A DNA stretch of 64,000 nucleotides from Schaedlerella arabinosiphila (GCF_003885045.1 NZ_RHJS01000002.1:5449302-5513301); one strand, 5' to 3'. Positions 27,169 to 36,124 are shown, numbered from the stretch's first letter. Notes: a model not told the origin generated them from the sequence alone. Translations and numbers: made by a program.

Positions 27169-28185
27169 ATGAAATGGGAATCATATTCGCATCCGATTTC
27201 GGATGTACGTGATTGGGCGGACAATGAACGTCTTGAATTAAGACCAGATTTTCAAAGAAATGAGGTATGGACACAGGCGGCACAGATTATGTTGATTGAC
27301 ACAATTTTGAAGGGGATACCTATTCCAAAGATATATATTAAGTCAATTGTGAAGAATGAAAAGACATATAGAATTGTGGTAGACGGACAACAACGCTTGA
27401 CGGCTATTTTAAAGTTTATTCGTGATGACTTTCCATTAAAAAAGCCATATCAAGGCGCATATTTTAATATGAAATATAGCGAATTGCCAGAAAGCGTTCA
27501 TGACGATTTTATTCGTTATAAGATTGATATTAACGAGATATTTAATCCATCGGACGAAGAAATCAGAGATCTCTATTCAAGAGTGAATAAATATACGGTG
27601 CAATTGAATAAGCAGGAGCTTAGAAAAGCAGATTTTCCGGGAGATTTTATTTCACTTGCGGAAAAAATATCTGAAAATTCGTTTTTTGATACTTCAAAAA
27701 TTTTTAGTGTAAAGCAAAGAAGAAGAATGTTGGATGTTGAGTTTATTGAAGAACTATTAGCGATAACATTAGAAGGAGTACAGGATAAAAAGGACTATTT
27801 AGATAAAGTATGCGAAAAGTATATTATTTTGGATAATAAGGAAGATATTGAACAAAAATTTCTTGGAGTAATAGAAGACATTTCGCAGATTTTTGATTTG
27901 GAAAAATTCCCGATATGCGATACCAGATTTAAACAGAAATCAGATTTTTACTCTCTGTTTGCATGTGTTTTGCAGTTGAGAGAAGGAAAAGAACTGCGGA
28001 TTGAAAAACTAGAAGAAGTACGTAATGAATTAAGAGTAATGGATGAATACATCGGTCCTCAGTCAGACAATGACGAGTATAGGGAATACGCTACGCGTTG
28101 TCTAAGTGATGCTAATTCTATTGCTAATAGAAATTGGAGAACGGAATTTATGAGAAAAAGAATGGCTATTCTTTACGAGGGATGA
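27169..28185 (+). CDS. DUF262 protein lacking a DUF1524/HNH domain (SspE/GmrS-related)
   Basis: A 338-residue protein of the DUF262 (ParB/Srx-fold) type: RPDFQRNEVW (25-34), GIPIPKIYI, and DGQQRLTA (72-79), the nucleotide-binding signature seen in GmrS and in SspE. Unlike SspE and GmrSD fusions, there is no C-terminal HNH nuclease domain, and the second half is helical without a recognised motif. A strong AAAGGAG RBS precedes the ATG. A 186-base gap separates it from the PLD-type gene, so it may be a second transcription unit. It likely senses modification or nucleotide state and works with the kinase that follows. Confidence 0.78.
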   Translation: MKWESYSHPISDVRDWADNERLELRPDFQRNEVWTQAAQIMLIDTILKGIPIPKIYIKSIVKNEKTYRIVVDGQQRLTAILKFIRDDFPLKKPYQGAYFNMKYSELPESVHDDFIRYKIDINEIFNPSDEEIRDLYSRVNKYTVQLNKQELRKADFPGDFISLAEKISENSFFDTSKIFSVKQRRRMLDVEFIEELLAITLEGVQDKKDYLDKVCEKYIILDNKEDIEQKFLGVIEDISQIFDLEKFPICDTRFKQKSDFYSLFACVLQLREGKELRIEKLEEVRNELRVMDEYIGPQSDNDEYREYATRCLSDANSIANRNWRTEFMRKRMAILYEG

Positions 28186-28187
28186 TT

Positions 28188-29054
28188 ATGGAACTTTACT
28201 TAAAGGAAAATAGAGTGTTCTTTTTTGAGGGAGAGGAAGTTGTAGCAAATTCAGGACATAGCTATGAAATTAGTGATAGATTAGGTGCAGGTGGAAATGG
28301 GGTTGTTTATGAATGTATTGACCAAAATGGTTTACTTTATGCGATAAAGTTTTTACTTCATTTTACAGAAAAAAGTAAAAAAAGGTTTAGGCAAGAAATT
28401 TCATTGATGAAACGATTACATCATCCACATATTATAAAATATATTGATGATGGATTCATACAACTAAAACAACTTAAAAAAAATGGACGATCTTCCCAAG
28501 AACAACAAGCATTGTTTGTAATTATGGAAAAAGCAGATTTGAATTTAAAAGATTTTTTGTCTCAAGCATCTAAAATACCCTATGATATCTATGCGCCACA
28601 ATTTCGTGGATTATGTGAAGCTTTAACGGAAATACACCAATTTGCTATACACAGGGATATTAAGCCGGAAAATATTCTGGTAAAAGGCGAAACGTGGGTT
28701 TTAAGTGATTTTGGGTTGTGTGAGTTTGTGAATGCGGATGAACATTGTGATATAACAGGCGAAAATGAAAAAATTGGTCCTGTTTTTTGGATTAGCCCTG
28801 AGGCTGTAAATAAATATTATTTCGGGACGAATAATATAGGCGCATATTCAGATGTTTATCAATTGGGAATGATATTTGCGTTTGTATTAATGAAGAGGTT
28901 TCCGGGGGGCATATTGAGTGAGAATGATTTTATAGGGACAGATGAATTTATTGGAAGCGTTATTTTAAAGACTTTAGCTAATGACTATACAAAAAGACCA
29001 GAGAATGGTAAAGAATTATTGGAATTGATTAACGATGCAACAATTAATAGATAG
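28188..29054 (+). CDS. Soluble Ser/Thr protein kinase
   Basis: A 288-residue protein that is essentially one Hanks-type kinase domain: glycine loop GAGGNGVVYE (33-42), ATP-anchoring Lys54 in YAIKFL, catalytic HRDIKPEN (155-162), DFG at 174-176 and SDVYQLGM in subdomain IX. There is no transmembrane segment or PASTA domain, so it is not a housekeeping PknB/PrkC kinase. I choose ATG 28188, 6 bases after GAGGG; ATG 28182 overlaps the upstream TGA. Kinases occur in defence islands (PglW, Stk2); coupling to DUF262 suggests phospho-control of that protein. Confidence 0.82.
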   Translation: MELYLKENRVFFFEGEEVVANSGHSYEISDRLGAGGNGVVYECIDQNGLLYAIKFLLHFTEKSKKRFRQEISLMKRLHHPHIIKYIDDGFIQLKQLKKNGRSSQEQQALFVIMEKADLNLKDFLSQASKIPYDIYAPQFRGLCEALTEIHQFAIHRDIKPENILVKGETWVLSDFGLCEFVNADEHCDITGENEKIGPVFWISPEAVNKYYFGTNNIGAYSDVYQLGMIFAFVLMKRFPGGILSENDFIGTDEFIGSVILKTLANDYTKRPENGKELLELINDATINR

Positions 29055-29239
29055 TCGTTGAATTGCTTTCACTAAAGGAGCACACAAGTCCCTTTATCTG
29101 AATATATAATTTGAATAAGTGTACAGCTTAGCCTGCTTTATAGGAAAATTCGACTTTTTGTGAGGAAGAAAAACGTATCCTTATGGTGGATGATTCATGT
29201 ATTTTTTTCGTGGCTCCTCTACGGATAGCTGCATGTAAA

Positions 29240-29760
29240 TGTACTCCTTTGTTTTTCTTTTCAGTGTACCACAGACAGAGGAAGCTGTGAAGGAGGCTTG
29301 GCATGTAGAAGCCCGCTGATACAGTTCTTCAAAAGAAACTCGCTTATGATTATAATACAGCTCCAGAAGAGCATGGTGGTGCCACAGTCAGGGCATTTTA
29401 AAGGGTTGTAGCTGAAAGAAATAAAAATACATTTTCTCCATTCAAGGTAGTCCAGGAAAAAGAGGTGTTTTTCTTTTGAAATGGCATGGTGCAGTTTTTT
29501 ATCCGATTCACGGTGGCGGGCATAAAGACCGCCATAACGGATCATCTTAAAGTGTTTTTCCGGGATATGTCAGATGAGCCGCTCAAGAAATTCAATAACG
29601 GGGAGAGTTTCTTCTACATAAGCATTATCTTCGTGGCGGTTATAATGAAACGTGACAGTCTTCCGTTATAGTGGTCAATGCGTGAGTTGGCGTTGACAGG
29701 GCGGCCGAGATATTTAAGAACGGTATTAGGGTCACATTTGTTGGGTTTTGAATAAAGAAA
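29240..29760 (-). pseudogene. IS91-family transposase remnant
   Basis: Reverse-strand translation gives the C-terminal part of an IS91-type (Y2) transposase in pieces: TVLKYLGRPVNANSRIDHYNGRLS, then after a frame change FHYNRHEDNAYVEETLPVIEFLERLI, a TGA stop, and HIPEKHFKMIRYGGLYARHRESDKKLHHAISK...PLKCPDCGTTMLF. The stop, the frameshift and the missing N-terminus show it is dead. It is not the same element as the intact one at 58633-59796. Confidence 0.8.
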
Positions 29761-29865
29761 ATATGACTCGAAATATCATCAGCCGTTCCATATCTCTGTC
29801 ATTAGAAATAGAAGAATATATAAAAGTACGGACTAGTTGTATATGGTTTTAAAACAAAAATGTGT

Positions 29866-29901
29866 AAAAAAATGCCTATCCTGTCTGCAAATGGGATAGG
29901 C
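29866..29901 (-). terminator. Terminator of the STM4011-STM4015 cluster
   Basis: GCCTATCC (29874-29881) pairs with GGATAGGC (29894-29901). On the minus strand the hairpin is followed by ATTTTTTT, as expected for intrinsic termination about 40 bases after the last gene of the cluster. Confidence 0.8.
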
Positions 29902-29940
29902 GGTGTCTGTACCCTGAAAATCAATTCTATTTTCTAAAAA

Positions 29941-30804
29941 TCACTTCATTCTAATACGGAACACCGGATCAGGCCCGAACAGCGCATGATTCACTGCATC
30001 CTCCCGTCCCCCGTAAGCCAGATAACAGGAACACCGCTTTCTGCGGCAGGGCATTTCTTCAAAAAGCCCTTGCGGATGTTCATACCAGTTTTTCCCGGAA
30101 GCCGCACTGATATTGCATCTGCGGACCGTTCCATCGGCTTCCACAAACAGACGGCTGCGGCACAGGCTTTCATCTGCAGGGACGGGCCTGATCTCCCGGT
30201 AAAAATACGGGTCAATGGATGAAAAACGTTGAAACTCATCCTCTGTGTAAGAACGCCCCAGACCGTCCATTGCATTGATCCACAGATAGACTTCCCGGGG
30301 AAGCATTTCACGGAGTCTTTGCAGCACTTCCAGATTCTCCGGTACCCCTACGGCGCCGGCGCAGAACAGGATACCTTCCCTTCTGAGCGCGGCACATTTT
30401 TCCGCAAATTCCCCGCAGCTTGTCATTTCCGGATGAAATGTGGCCCAGAGACGCAGCTTTTCCCGCACGCCTCCTGCGTGTTCGAAGATTTCCAGGGAAC
30501 GGACGATGGAAAAGCTCAAGTTGGTCTGGGATCCCGCCGCATCTATGGCATCCAGCTTTGTAAGTGCGCCTAATCCCTCCCAGTACCAGGGGTGGATCAG
30601 GGCTTCCCCGTAAGGCACGACCATTAAGGCGCGGATGTTCAGCGCTTCGGCTCTCTCGTTCAGGCTTTCACAGAACCGAAACCAATGCGTCCGGTCTTTT
30701 TCCAACTCCCTCTCCGAGCACCGATGCTTGGAAAAAGGACAGTAGCCGCAGTGATAATTACAGCTTTTTAAGCTGCCCCGGTAAAGGATGGTTCGTCTGT
30801 CCAT
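29941..30804 (-). CDS. STM4011-family radical SAM protein
   Basis: A 287-residue radical SAM enzyme with a canonical CNYHCGYC (Cys15, Cys19, Cys22) for the [4Fe-4S] cluster and additional cysteines at the C-terminus (EMPCRRKRCSCYLAYGG) that may bind an auxiliary cluster. The whole sequence has the look of the STM4011 family, named after the Salmonella locus. It overlaps the STM4012-type gene by 47 bases and is last in a five-gene operon. The reaction and product of the cassette are unknown. Confidence 0.85.
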   Translation of the reverse strand: MDRRTILYRGSLKSCNYHCGYCPFSKHRCSERELEKDRTHWFRFCESLNERAEALNIRALMVVPYGEALIHPWYWEGLGALTKLDAIDAAGSQTNLSFSIVRSLEIFEHAGGVREKLRLWATFHPEMTSCGEFAEKCAALRREGILFCAGAVGVPENLEVLQRLREMLPREVYLWINAMDGLGRSYTEDEFQRFSSIDPYFYREIRPVPADESLCRSRLFVEADGTVRRCNISAASGKNWYEHPQGLFEEMPCRRKRCSCYLAYGGREDAVNHALFGPDPVFRIRMK

Positions 30805-32284
30805 GAGCTGCCTCCCATTCCGTCATTTTTTCCCGGATCTGCCGGGACATCAGTTGGGGCCCCAGATAATCAGACAGGCCAAGCCCCGCGTCTGTCAGCG
30901 ACAGCCAGTCGGCTTCCTTCTTTTCATACGCCAGATATCCCTTCCCAATCCATTCTGAAAGCAGAGGGAAATCTTCCAGCGCATCCGAGCCGAAATGCTT
31001 CCGATACCGGTTCGTATCCAGACCCGGACGGATCAGAAGGTGCCGGATCACATATCTGCGCCGCTGTTCCTCGCTGGAAAGTATGATCCCATGGGTGACA
31101 GCCGTAAAATCCCGGGTGTTTTCATATGCCCTGAGCTCCTTTAAGCAGTCCTGTCTCGTAATGGCATACGGGGTGCAGAAATGCAGATCGCCCACATAAC
31201 TCCGCCCGCCGCATCCCAGCGCCAGAGAGCTGCCAAAGCCGCACTCTGAAAATGTCCTGTCGTCGGAACCGCTTTTTGCGCAGCGCTCTGCCAAAGCTCT
31301 GTTGCCCGTGCAGTTGTCCGAAAATACGCTGCCGTCTGCGCAGCGCTCTGCCAAAGCTCCGCTGCCCGTGCAGCGATCCGAAAATACACTGCCGTCTGCG
31401 CTGCCGCTCTGCCTGCCAACCGATGCCCCTCCCCCAAGACATTTCTCCCGGCGCCGCACAAACCGCCGCATGGAATCCTGCCGGTAACCCTCTGACCGCA
31501 GAAAGCTGCTTGCCTCCCGATATTGCAAATAAGCGTTCTCAGGCTCCAGAACCATTCCGGCTCCAAGCTCCTTTTCCAGCCCGGCGCCGTGTTTGATATA
31601 AAGGGGATACAGGAAAATCTCCTGGGGCCCGAAGGACACCGCCTTTTTCAAGGATTCCAGAAGAGAACGGGTCTGCTGTCCGGGAATCCCATAGATAAAA
31701 TCTACATTGACGCACGCAAATCCAAAGGAAAGCAAAAGCTCCAGGGCTTCCAGGGCCTTTTCCGCGCTGTGGCCCCGCCCCAGGGTTTCCAGCTCCCTGC
31801 CGCAAAAACTCTGGATTCCCATGCTGACCCTGGTGACGCCTCTGTCCCTTAAAAGACGCAGTTTTTCTTTGTCTGTCTGGTTGGGGGCCGTTTCGATGAC
31901 AATGCTTCGATTTTCCTCAAAATCCAGATAAGCTTCTGTCATGGAAAAGACCCGCTCCAACTGCGCCGCGGTGAGAAGCAGGGGCGTTCCGCCCCCGATG
32001 GTAAAATCCGAAAACCGCGCGCCTGCCGGTTCCAGAATCCGGCGGTACTGGCCGAGCTGACGTTCCACCGCATCCAGATACATTTCCATCTCGTCCGCAC
32101 CGGCTCCGGTGACGGAAAACAAGTTGCAGTAGCCGCATTTTGTCTGGCAGAACGGGATATGCAGATACACAGAGTGGCCCGGCCCCGAAAACCTGTCGGC
32201 ATATTCCGAAAGATGAATCCCCGTCAGCGGCCGGTATGCCGTTTTGTGGGGATAACTGTACATATATTGAATATACGGATTCAT
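30758..32284 (-). CDS. STM4012-family radical SAM protein (HemW-like) with internal repeat insertion
   Basis: A 508-residue HemN/HemW-like radical SAM protein: YLHIPFCQTKCGYCN gives Cys46, Cys50 and Cys53; GGGTPLLL follows at about 97-104; SMGIQSF is at 154-160. Residues of about 283-348 are an insertion with two copies of a 20-residue unit (DGSVFSDRCTGSGALAERCA type) plus partial copies. It falls between KCLGGGAS and LALGCGGRSYVGDLHF, two versions of what is normally one LGxGAxSY loop. The insert is in frame and Cys-containing. The enzyme presumably works with the STM4011-type protein; both may still be functional. Confidence 0.85.
   Translation of the reverse strand: MNPYIQYMYSYPHKTAYRPLTGIHLSEYADRFSGPGHSVYLHIPFCQTKCGYCNLFSVTGAGADEMEMYLDAVERQLGQYRRILEPAGARFSDFTIGGGTPLLLTAAQLERVFSMTEAYLDFEENRSIVIETAPNQTDKEKLRLLRDRGVTRVSMGIQSFCGRELETLGRGHSAEKALEALELLLSFGFACVNVDFIYGIPGQQTRSLLESLKKAVSFGPQEIFLYPLYIKHGAGLEKELGAGMVLEPENAYLQYREASSFLRSEGYRQDSMRRFVRRREKCLGGGASVGRQSGSADGSVFSDRCTGSGALAERCADGSVFSDNCTGNRALAERCAKSGSDDRTFSECGFGSSLALGCGGRSYVGDLHFCTPYAITRQDCLKELRAYENTRDFTAVTHGIILSSEEQRRRYVIRHLLIRPGLDTNRYRKHFGSDALEDFPLLSEWIGKGYLAYEKKEADWLSLTDAGLGLSDYLGPQLMSRQIREKMTEWEAAHGQTNHPLPGQLKKL
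31278..31397 (-). repeat. Tandem 60-bp in-frame repeat in the STM4012-type gene
   Basis: Two 60-bp units (31278-31337, 31338-31397) differ at only a few positions. A degenerate third copy begins GCGCTGCCGCTCTGCC at 31398. Each unit encodes 20 residues, so the repeat number can change without breaking the frame. Confidence 0.9.
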
Positions 32285-32292
32285 GGCAGCTC

Positions 32293-33243
32293 CTACAGAA
32301 AGAAATGTTTATAGGGGACCGTGTTGACAATGGGATGATTGATCCCGTGGAACTGGCAGCCATCCTCGCCGTAGCAGGTTCCATGGTCGGAACAGCAGAT
32401 CACAAAGGCTTCGCCCCGCTTTTCCTTCCAACGGTCAAACAGACGCCCCAGTTCCCCGTCCACATAGCGAAGCGCCGCCCCGTGGCTGGCCGCGGTATCA
32501 TAAGAACTGCCTTCCAGATAGAAATAGTTGGGATAATGGATGGCATCCACATTGAGGTACATGAAAATATTCTGCTCCGGGTCTGCCCCATCCAGTTTTT
32601 TCAATAGAAAGTCTACCTGGTTTTTGGTGCTGTCCTTTACCCCGCAGCCGAAAGACGGGTTCCAGTAGCTTTTCCGGAAATATCCGGGAAATACCTTTCC
32701 AAGATCCGACCGTTTATCAAAAAAAGAGACGCCCCCTACACACCATGTATCATAGCCTTCCTTTTCCAGCCCTTCCATGATCGTACCGCCGGAAAAACCG
32801 TAAGCTCCCCGGGGGGCTTTTTTGCCCATGCCGATCTGTTTGGGAAAAAAGAGCATCTCCCGGTCAGCCAGATTTTTGGCGTCGCAATCCGCCGGCAGGA
32901 ACCCGGCAAACATGGCGTGATGGGACGGCCAGGTAAAATTCCCCGGAGCCTGGCATTTTTTCCAGGAGCCATACCGGTTCAGCACCGGAGTCGTTCCCTG
33001 GGCTTCCTCCTTAGCAGCCACGTCATACCGCAGGGTATCCAGACAGACCAGCAGGATATCCATCTTCCCCACTACCTGATTCATATCCACGGAAGGCTGT
33101 CTCTGCCCCCTGGAAGAGGAAAAGAGCCGAAAAGGAACTTCCCCCGCATTTTCCGCGGCCTTTCCCTGGCCGTTCAAGTATTCTGACTCTTCTGTTTTTG
33201 CTGATCCGATTAAGTTTTCTTGAATCTCCATGTTCTTCTCCAT
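32293..33243 (-). CDS. STM4013-family sulfatase/alkaline-phosphatase-fold hydrolase
   Basis: A 316-residue protein. The core begins at about residue 60 with MDILLVCLDTLRYDVA, the metal-binding Asp motif of the sulfatase superfamily, followed by WPSHHAMFAG in the catalytic-nucleophile region and ending with CSDHGTCYGEDG, the second metal-binding Asp-His. The first ~50 residues are polar and probably unstructured. It is the STM4013/SEN3800-type hydrolase of the cassette. It starts 28 bases after the ATP-grasp-like gene. Confidence 0.85.
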   Translation of the reverse strand: MEKNMEIQENLIGSAKTEESEYLNGQGKAAENAGEVPFRLFSSSRGQRQPSVDMNQVVGKMDILLVCLDTLRYDVAAKEEAQGTTPVLNRYGSWKKCQAPGNFTWPSHHAMFAGFLPADCDAKNLADREMLFFPKQIGMGKKAPRGAYGFSGGTIMEGLEKEGYDTWCVGGVSFFDKRSDLGKVFPGYFRKSYWNPSFGCGVKDSTKNQVDFLLKKLDGADPEQNIFMYLNVDAIHYPNYFYLEGSSYDTAASHGAALRYVDGELGRLFDRWKEKRGEAFVICCSDHGTCYGEDGCQFHGINHPIVNTVPYKHFFL

Positions 33244-33271
33244 CGCTGCTTTCCTAGTTTAGATTAAAGTT

Positions 33272-34471
33272 CTATATCTGATTTTTATACATCCATTCCT
33301 TCATCATCTCCGCCTGATGGCGGTAAATCTTGTTTTTGTCAAAAATATCCTGGTAGATCAGATCCCCCTGGCCGTTCAGCTCAATGATTCTCGGCCGCAG
33401 GCTTCCCTTTTCCAGAAGAATATCAATCCCCGCGCTTCTCAGTCCCGGAAAACACTCTGCCGCCCGGATGCACAACTGCTCCACCTCATCCATTATATAG
33501 GACGGCAGGCCAAGCTCCTCCCCGCTCAATGGGTGGTTGTTCAAATGCAGATTGGTAATGGGGCCGGAAGAAAGACGGGCCAGAAGAAAATCCATCCGTC
33601 CGTCCTGGACGACTGCACGCAGGTCATAAGAAAACCCGTCATGCTCCGCTTTGGCATACCAACGCTCCGCCACACAGTCCAACTCCAGAAGCCGTCCGAC
33701 CATGGAAAACACCTGATTTTTGTCCGTAAACTTCCGGAGACGTTTTGTATTTACCAAACGCCCTGTCACAGAATCCACCATCCCGCAGGTGTACAGGACC
33801 ACCCTGCCGGAATGGGGCTGCCAGCGGAAAGCCGCCGCCCCTGCCGCTCCGGAACCGTAAACCGGTTTTAAGAAAACCTGAAAGACACGGTGCCGTTCCA
33901 TAGCATCCAGAAGCTGCTCCACTCGATTCGCACCCGAAAGTCCGCAGCTATCCGGCATTTCGGCACGTTCTGCACCCGAAAGTCCGTAGCTGCCCGGCAT
34001 TTCGGCACGTTCTGCTCCTGAAAGTCCCCCGTCCGCATATTTCACTGCCGTATCTGCCTCGGAAACAACGGCATGTTCCGATAGCATTTCCGCCCGGCCC
34101 ATCCCTTCCAACTCTTCAGTCACCGGAATCCCGGCCATTGCAAGCGTCCGCTTACATCCCCTCTTATCCAGAAGGGCGCGGATCGCTTCCGGCCTGTTGA
34201 GAAATGCAATCTGATGCCTGGCCCCCAAATCCGCCAGCCATTGCAGTTTCCCTTCATAATCCCGGGTCAGGGCATTCAATTCGTCCAGACGGCAGCTTTC
34301 CCACAGGGGCGGGTCAATTTTCAGAAACAGATTTTCCCATGAAGTTTCCTGCTCAAAGGGAAAATCCTTCCAGTCCAGCAGGCGGAAGACAATCCCTGCC
34401 GCCTGTGCGCCTTTTTCCAGATAGACGGTCCGCTTCGTCCCGGGACTGCCGAGAACAACTGCCTGTCTCAT
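33272..34471 (-). CDS. STM4014-family ATP-grasp-like protein with internal repeat insertion
   Basis: A 399-residue protein. The C-terminal half has ATP-grasp-like features: FLKPVYGSGAAGAAAF (about 200-215) and GIDILLEKG...IIELNGQGD near the end. It matches the STM4014 member of the cassette. Residues 149-183 carry a repeated 14-residue unit (GLSGAERAEMPGSY type) in two full and one partial copy, placed in a loop before the ATP-grasp core. Its start overlaps the STM4015-type stop by 4 bases. ATP-grasp enzymes join carboxylates to amines or thiols, which suggests a peptide-like product. Confidence 0.78.
   Translation of the reverse strand: MRQAVVLGSPGTKRTVYLEKGAQAAGIVFRLLDWKDFPFEQETSWENLFLKIDPPLWESCRLDELNALTRDYEGKLQWLADLGARHQIAFLNRPEAIRALLDKRGCKRTLAMAGIPVTEELEGMGRAEMLSEHAVVSEADTAVKYADGGLSGAERAEMPGSYGLSGAERAEMPDSCGLSGANRVEQLLDAMERHRVFQVFLKPVYGSGAAGAAAFRWQPHSGRVVLYTCGMVDSVTGRLVNTKRLRKFTDKNQVFSMVGRLLELDCVAERWYAKAEHDGFSYDLRAVVQDGRMDFLLARLSSGPITNLHLNNHPLSGEELGLPSYIMDEVEQLCIRAAECFPGLRSAGIDILLEKGSLRPRIIELNGQGDLIYQDIFDKNKIYRHQAEMMKEWMYKNQI
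33930..34027 (-). repeat. Tandem 42-bp in-frame repeat in the STM4014-type gene
   Basis: Two 42-bp units (33930-33971, 33972-34013) and a partial third (34014-34027). Each unit encodes 14 residues. The units differ from the 60-bp repeat in the neighbouring STM4012-type gene. Confidence 0.9.
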
Positions 34472-35325
34472 TCTGTCAGCATGGCGTTCATCCAGGTCTC
34501 GCCCCGATATGTTTCCGGCTCATTGCGCTCCGACGCATCGACCTTGATCGGAAGAGCCTGCAGCTTCTTCACCATGCCCTGTGACAGATAATGATAATGT
34601 ACGTCCAGCTCTTCCAGGTTTGGACAGGAAGGAAGCTTTTCCAAAAGAAGGGCGCCGCCCTTGTCCGTCAGGGTGCCGTTTGAGAGGTCAAGCACTTTGA
34701 GCTGATTCATATATTTGCTGTCCAGCACCGCCTGGGTCAGTTCATCCTGAATCTCGCTGTCCTCAATACCCAGCCACGTAAGGTTCGGAAAATCAGATTT
34801 TTCCAGAAGTGTTCTGACTGTATCGGCATCGCCGTCAAATCCATAATATTCGACTCCGATGTACAGGACAAGCTTTTTCAGATTCGGCAGCTTGGCATTC
34901 TGGATTTCCTCGAAGATCGACACAGGAAGCCCGCCGCAAATGATGGTGAGGGCTTCCAGCTCCTGATGGCAGATCTCCCCCAGCTTTAAGTCAGTGCTTC
35001 CCTTGACCGTCAGCGCCTTTAAATGGGGCAGGGCCTGCCAGAGCCTGCCGTAATCGCCCTGGATGATCCAGGAAACCTCGCATTCCTCGTAGTCCATGTC
35101 CCCCACAAACAGGCTCTCGATGTGGGAAAACTCTTCCTTATGCTCCACCATCTGATCCAGGATAGGCTGGCAGCTGCCCTCCCAGGAATCGCCCCAGCAT
35201 CCGATCACCAGATCCGTTACCTGGGAAAATTCCGGGTCGCTTAAGATATCCTCCACCATGGTTCCGGGTCCCTTGCCGTTTTCAGACTGCTCGTAATCAT
35301 ACACATATTTCTTGCTCCTGCCCAT
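34468..35325 (-). CDS. STM4015-family leucine-rich-repeat protein
   Basis: A 285-residue protein with leucine-rich-repeat periodicity from about residue 105 onward (LKALTVKGSTDL, LEALTIICGGLP, LKKLVLYIGVEY, LTWLGIEDSEI, LKVLDLSNGTLTDKG, LEELDVHYHYLSQG). It has a W-rich acidic N-terminus. It resembles the STM4015 member of the cassette and is the first gene of this operon, with an AAGGAGG RBS. LRRs suggest protein binding, perhaps as the scaffold or substrate of the two radical SAM enzymes. Confidence 0.82.
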   Translation of the reverse strand: MGRSKKYVYDYEQSENGKGPGTMVEDILSDPEFSQVTDLVIGCWGDSWEGSCQPILDQMVEHKEEFSHIESLFVGDMDYEECEVSWIIQGDYGRLWQALPHLKALTVKGSTDLKLGEICHQELEALTIICGGLPVSIFEEIQNAKLPNLKKLVLYIGVEYYGFDGDADTVRTLLEKSDFPNLTWLGIEDSEIQDELTQAVLDSKYMNQLKVLDLSNGTLTDKGGALLLEKLPSCPNLEELDVHYHYLSQGMVKKLQALPIKVDASERNEPETYRGETWMNAMLTE

Positions 35326-35363
35326 AAAAAAATCCTCCTTGTACCGATTTATAGGATGATTTT

Positions 35364-35392
35364 ATTGTACCAAAATGAAATCATGGTGTAAA
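35364..35392 (-). promoter_or_regulatory. Predicted promoter of the STM4015-STM4011 operon
   Basis: On the minus strand TTTACA (35392-35387), a 17-base spacer and TACAAT (35369-35364) form a good sigma-A promoter about 40 bases upstream of the first gene. Confidence 0.7.
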
Positions 35393-35632
35393 GCTTATAT
35401 TCTCTTATGCAGCAGGCGTGTAAACAGTAACCACAGGTCACCCCCAAATTGACTTTCCTCTGAATTTGAGCAACAATGCATTGATATTATCATCTGTGTT
35501 GTGTATGATAAAGATAGGCAGGTAATCGGCTTAAATTTGATATTGCACACAGCCAGGCAAGAAAAGCAAAGGATCGGATATATGCTTGAAAAGTATCAAA
35601 GAGAGCTTTCGGATAAAGTAGGAGGGTTCAGT

Positions 35633-36124
35633 ATGATTCTATATCATGGCAGTAATGTAATTGTTTCAAAACCGAAATTGATTGAACAGAATCGGTTTCT
35701 TGATTTTGGCTTTGGATTTTATACAACTACAAATAAGGCGCAGGCAATCGGCTTTGCCGGCAAGGTGACAAAACGCCGCAAGGACGGTGAAAAAGCTGTC
35801 AGCATTTATGAAATTGATGAAATTCGTGCCTTTGAGGAATGTTCGGTTTTGCATTTTGACAGTGCAAATGAAGCTTGGCTTGATTTTGTGTCGGAGAACC
35901 GTTCCGGTAATTATACAGGAAAATCCTACGATTTCATTTTCGGCCCCGTCGCAAATGATGATGTTTATACGACATTCACACTCTATTCTGCCGGTGTACT
36001 TACAAAAGAACAGACTTTGGAAGCGCTGAAAATCAAAAAGCTGTATAATCAGCTGGTACTTTCATCTGAAAAGGCGCTTTCCTATCTCAAATTTATCGGG
36101 ACAGTCCCGCAGGAGGAATTATAA
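35633..36124 (+). CDS. DUF3990 protein (ADP-ribosyltransferase-like fold proposed)
   Basis: A 163-residue protein starting MILYHGSNVIVSKPKL with DFGFGFYTTTNKAQAIGFA, the DUF3990 signature. The H-G-S...F-Y-T-T pattern resembles ADP-ribosyltransferase active sites. AGGAGGG lies about 8 bases upstream of this ATG. The frame is open upstream to 35501, but that part reads like the tail of another protein. It is followed, overlapping by one base, by a 79-residue ORF and then a DUF3791 gene. I infer a toxin-like function. Confidence 0.7.
   Translation: MILYHGSNVIVSKPKLIEQNRFLDFGFGFYTTTNKAQAIGFAGKVTKRRKDGEKAVSIYEIDEIRAFEECSVLHFDSANEAWLDFVSENRSGNYTGKSYDFIFGPVANDDVYTTFTLYSAGVLTKEQTLEALKIKKLYNQLVLSSEKALSYLKFIGTVPQEEL

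Noticed and set aside
27169..28185. Calling the DUF262 gene sspE
   Set aside because: It has the DUF262 signature but lacks the C-terminal HNH/DUF1524 domain of SspE and is separated from the ssp genes by the helicase, GHKL and PLD genes.
31252..31596. Plus-strand repeat-rich reading frames over the STM4012-type gene
   Set aside because: They only reflect the 60-bp tandem repeat read on the opposite strand.
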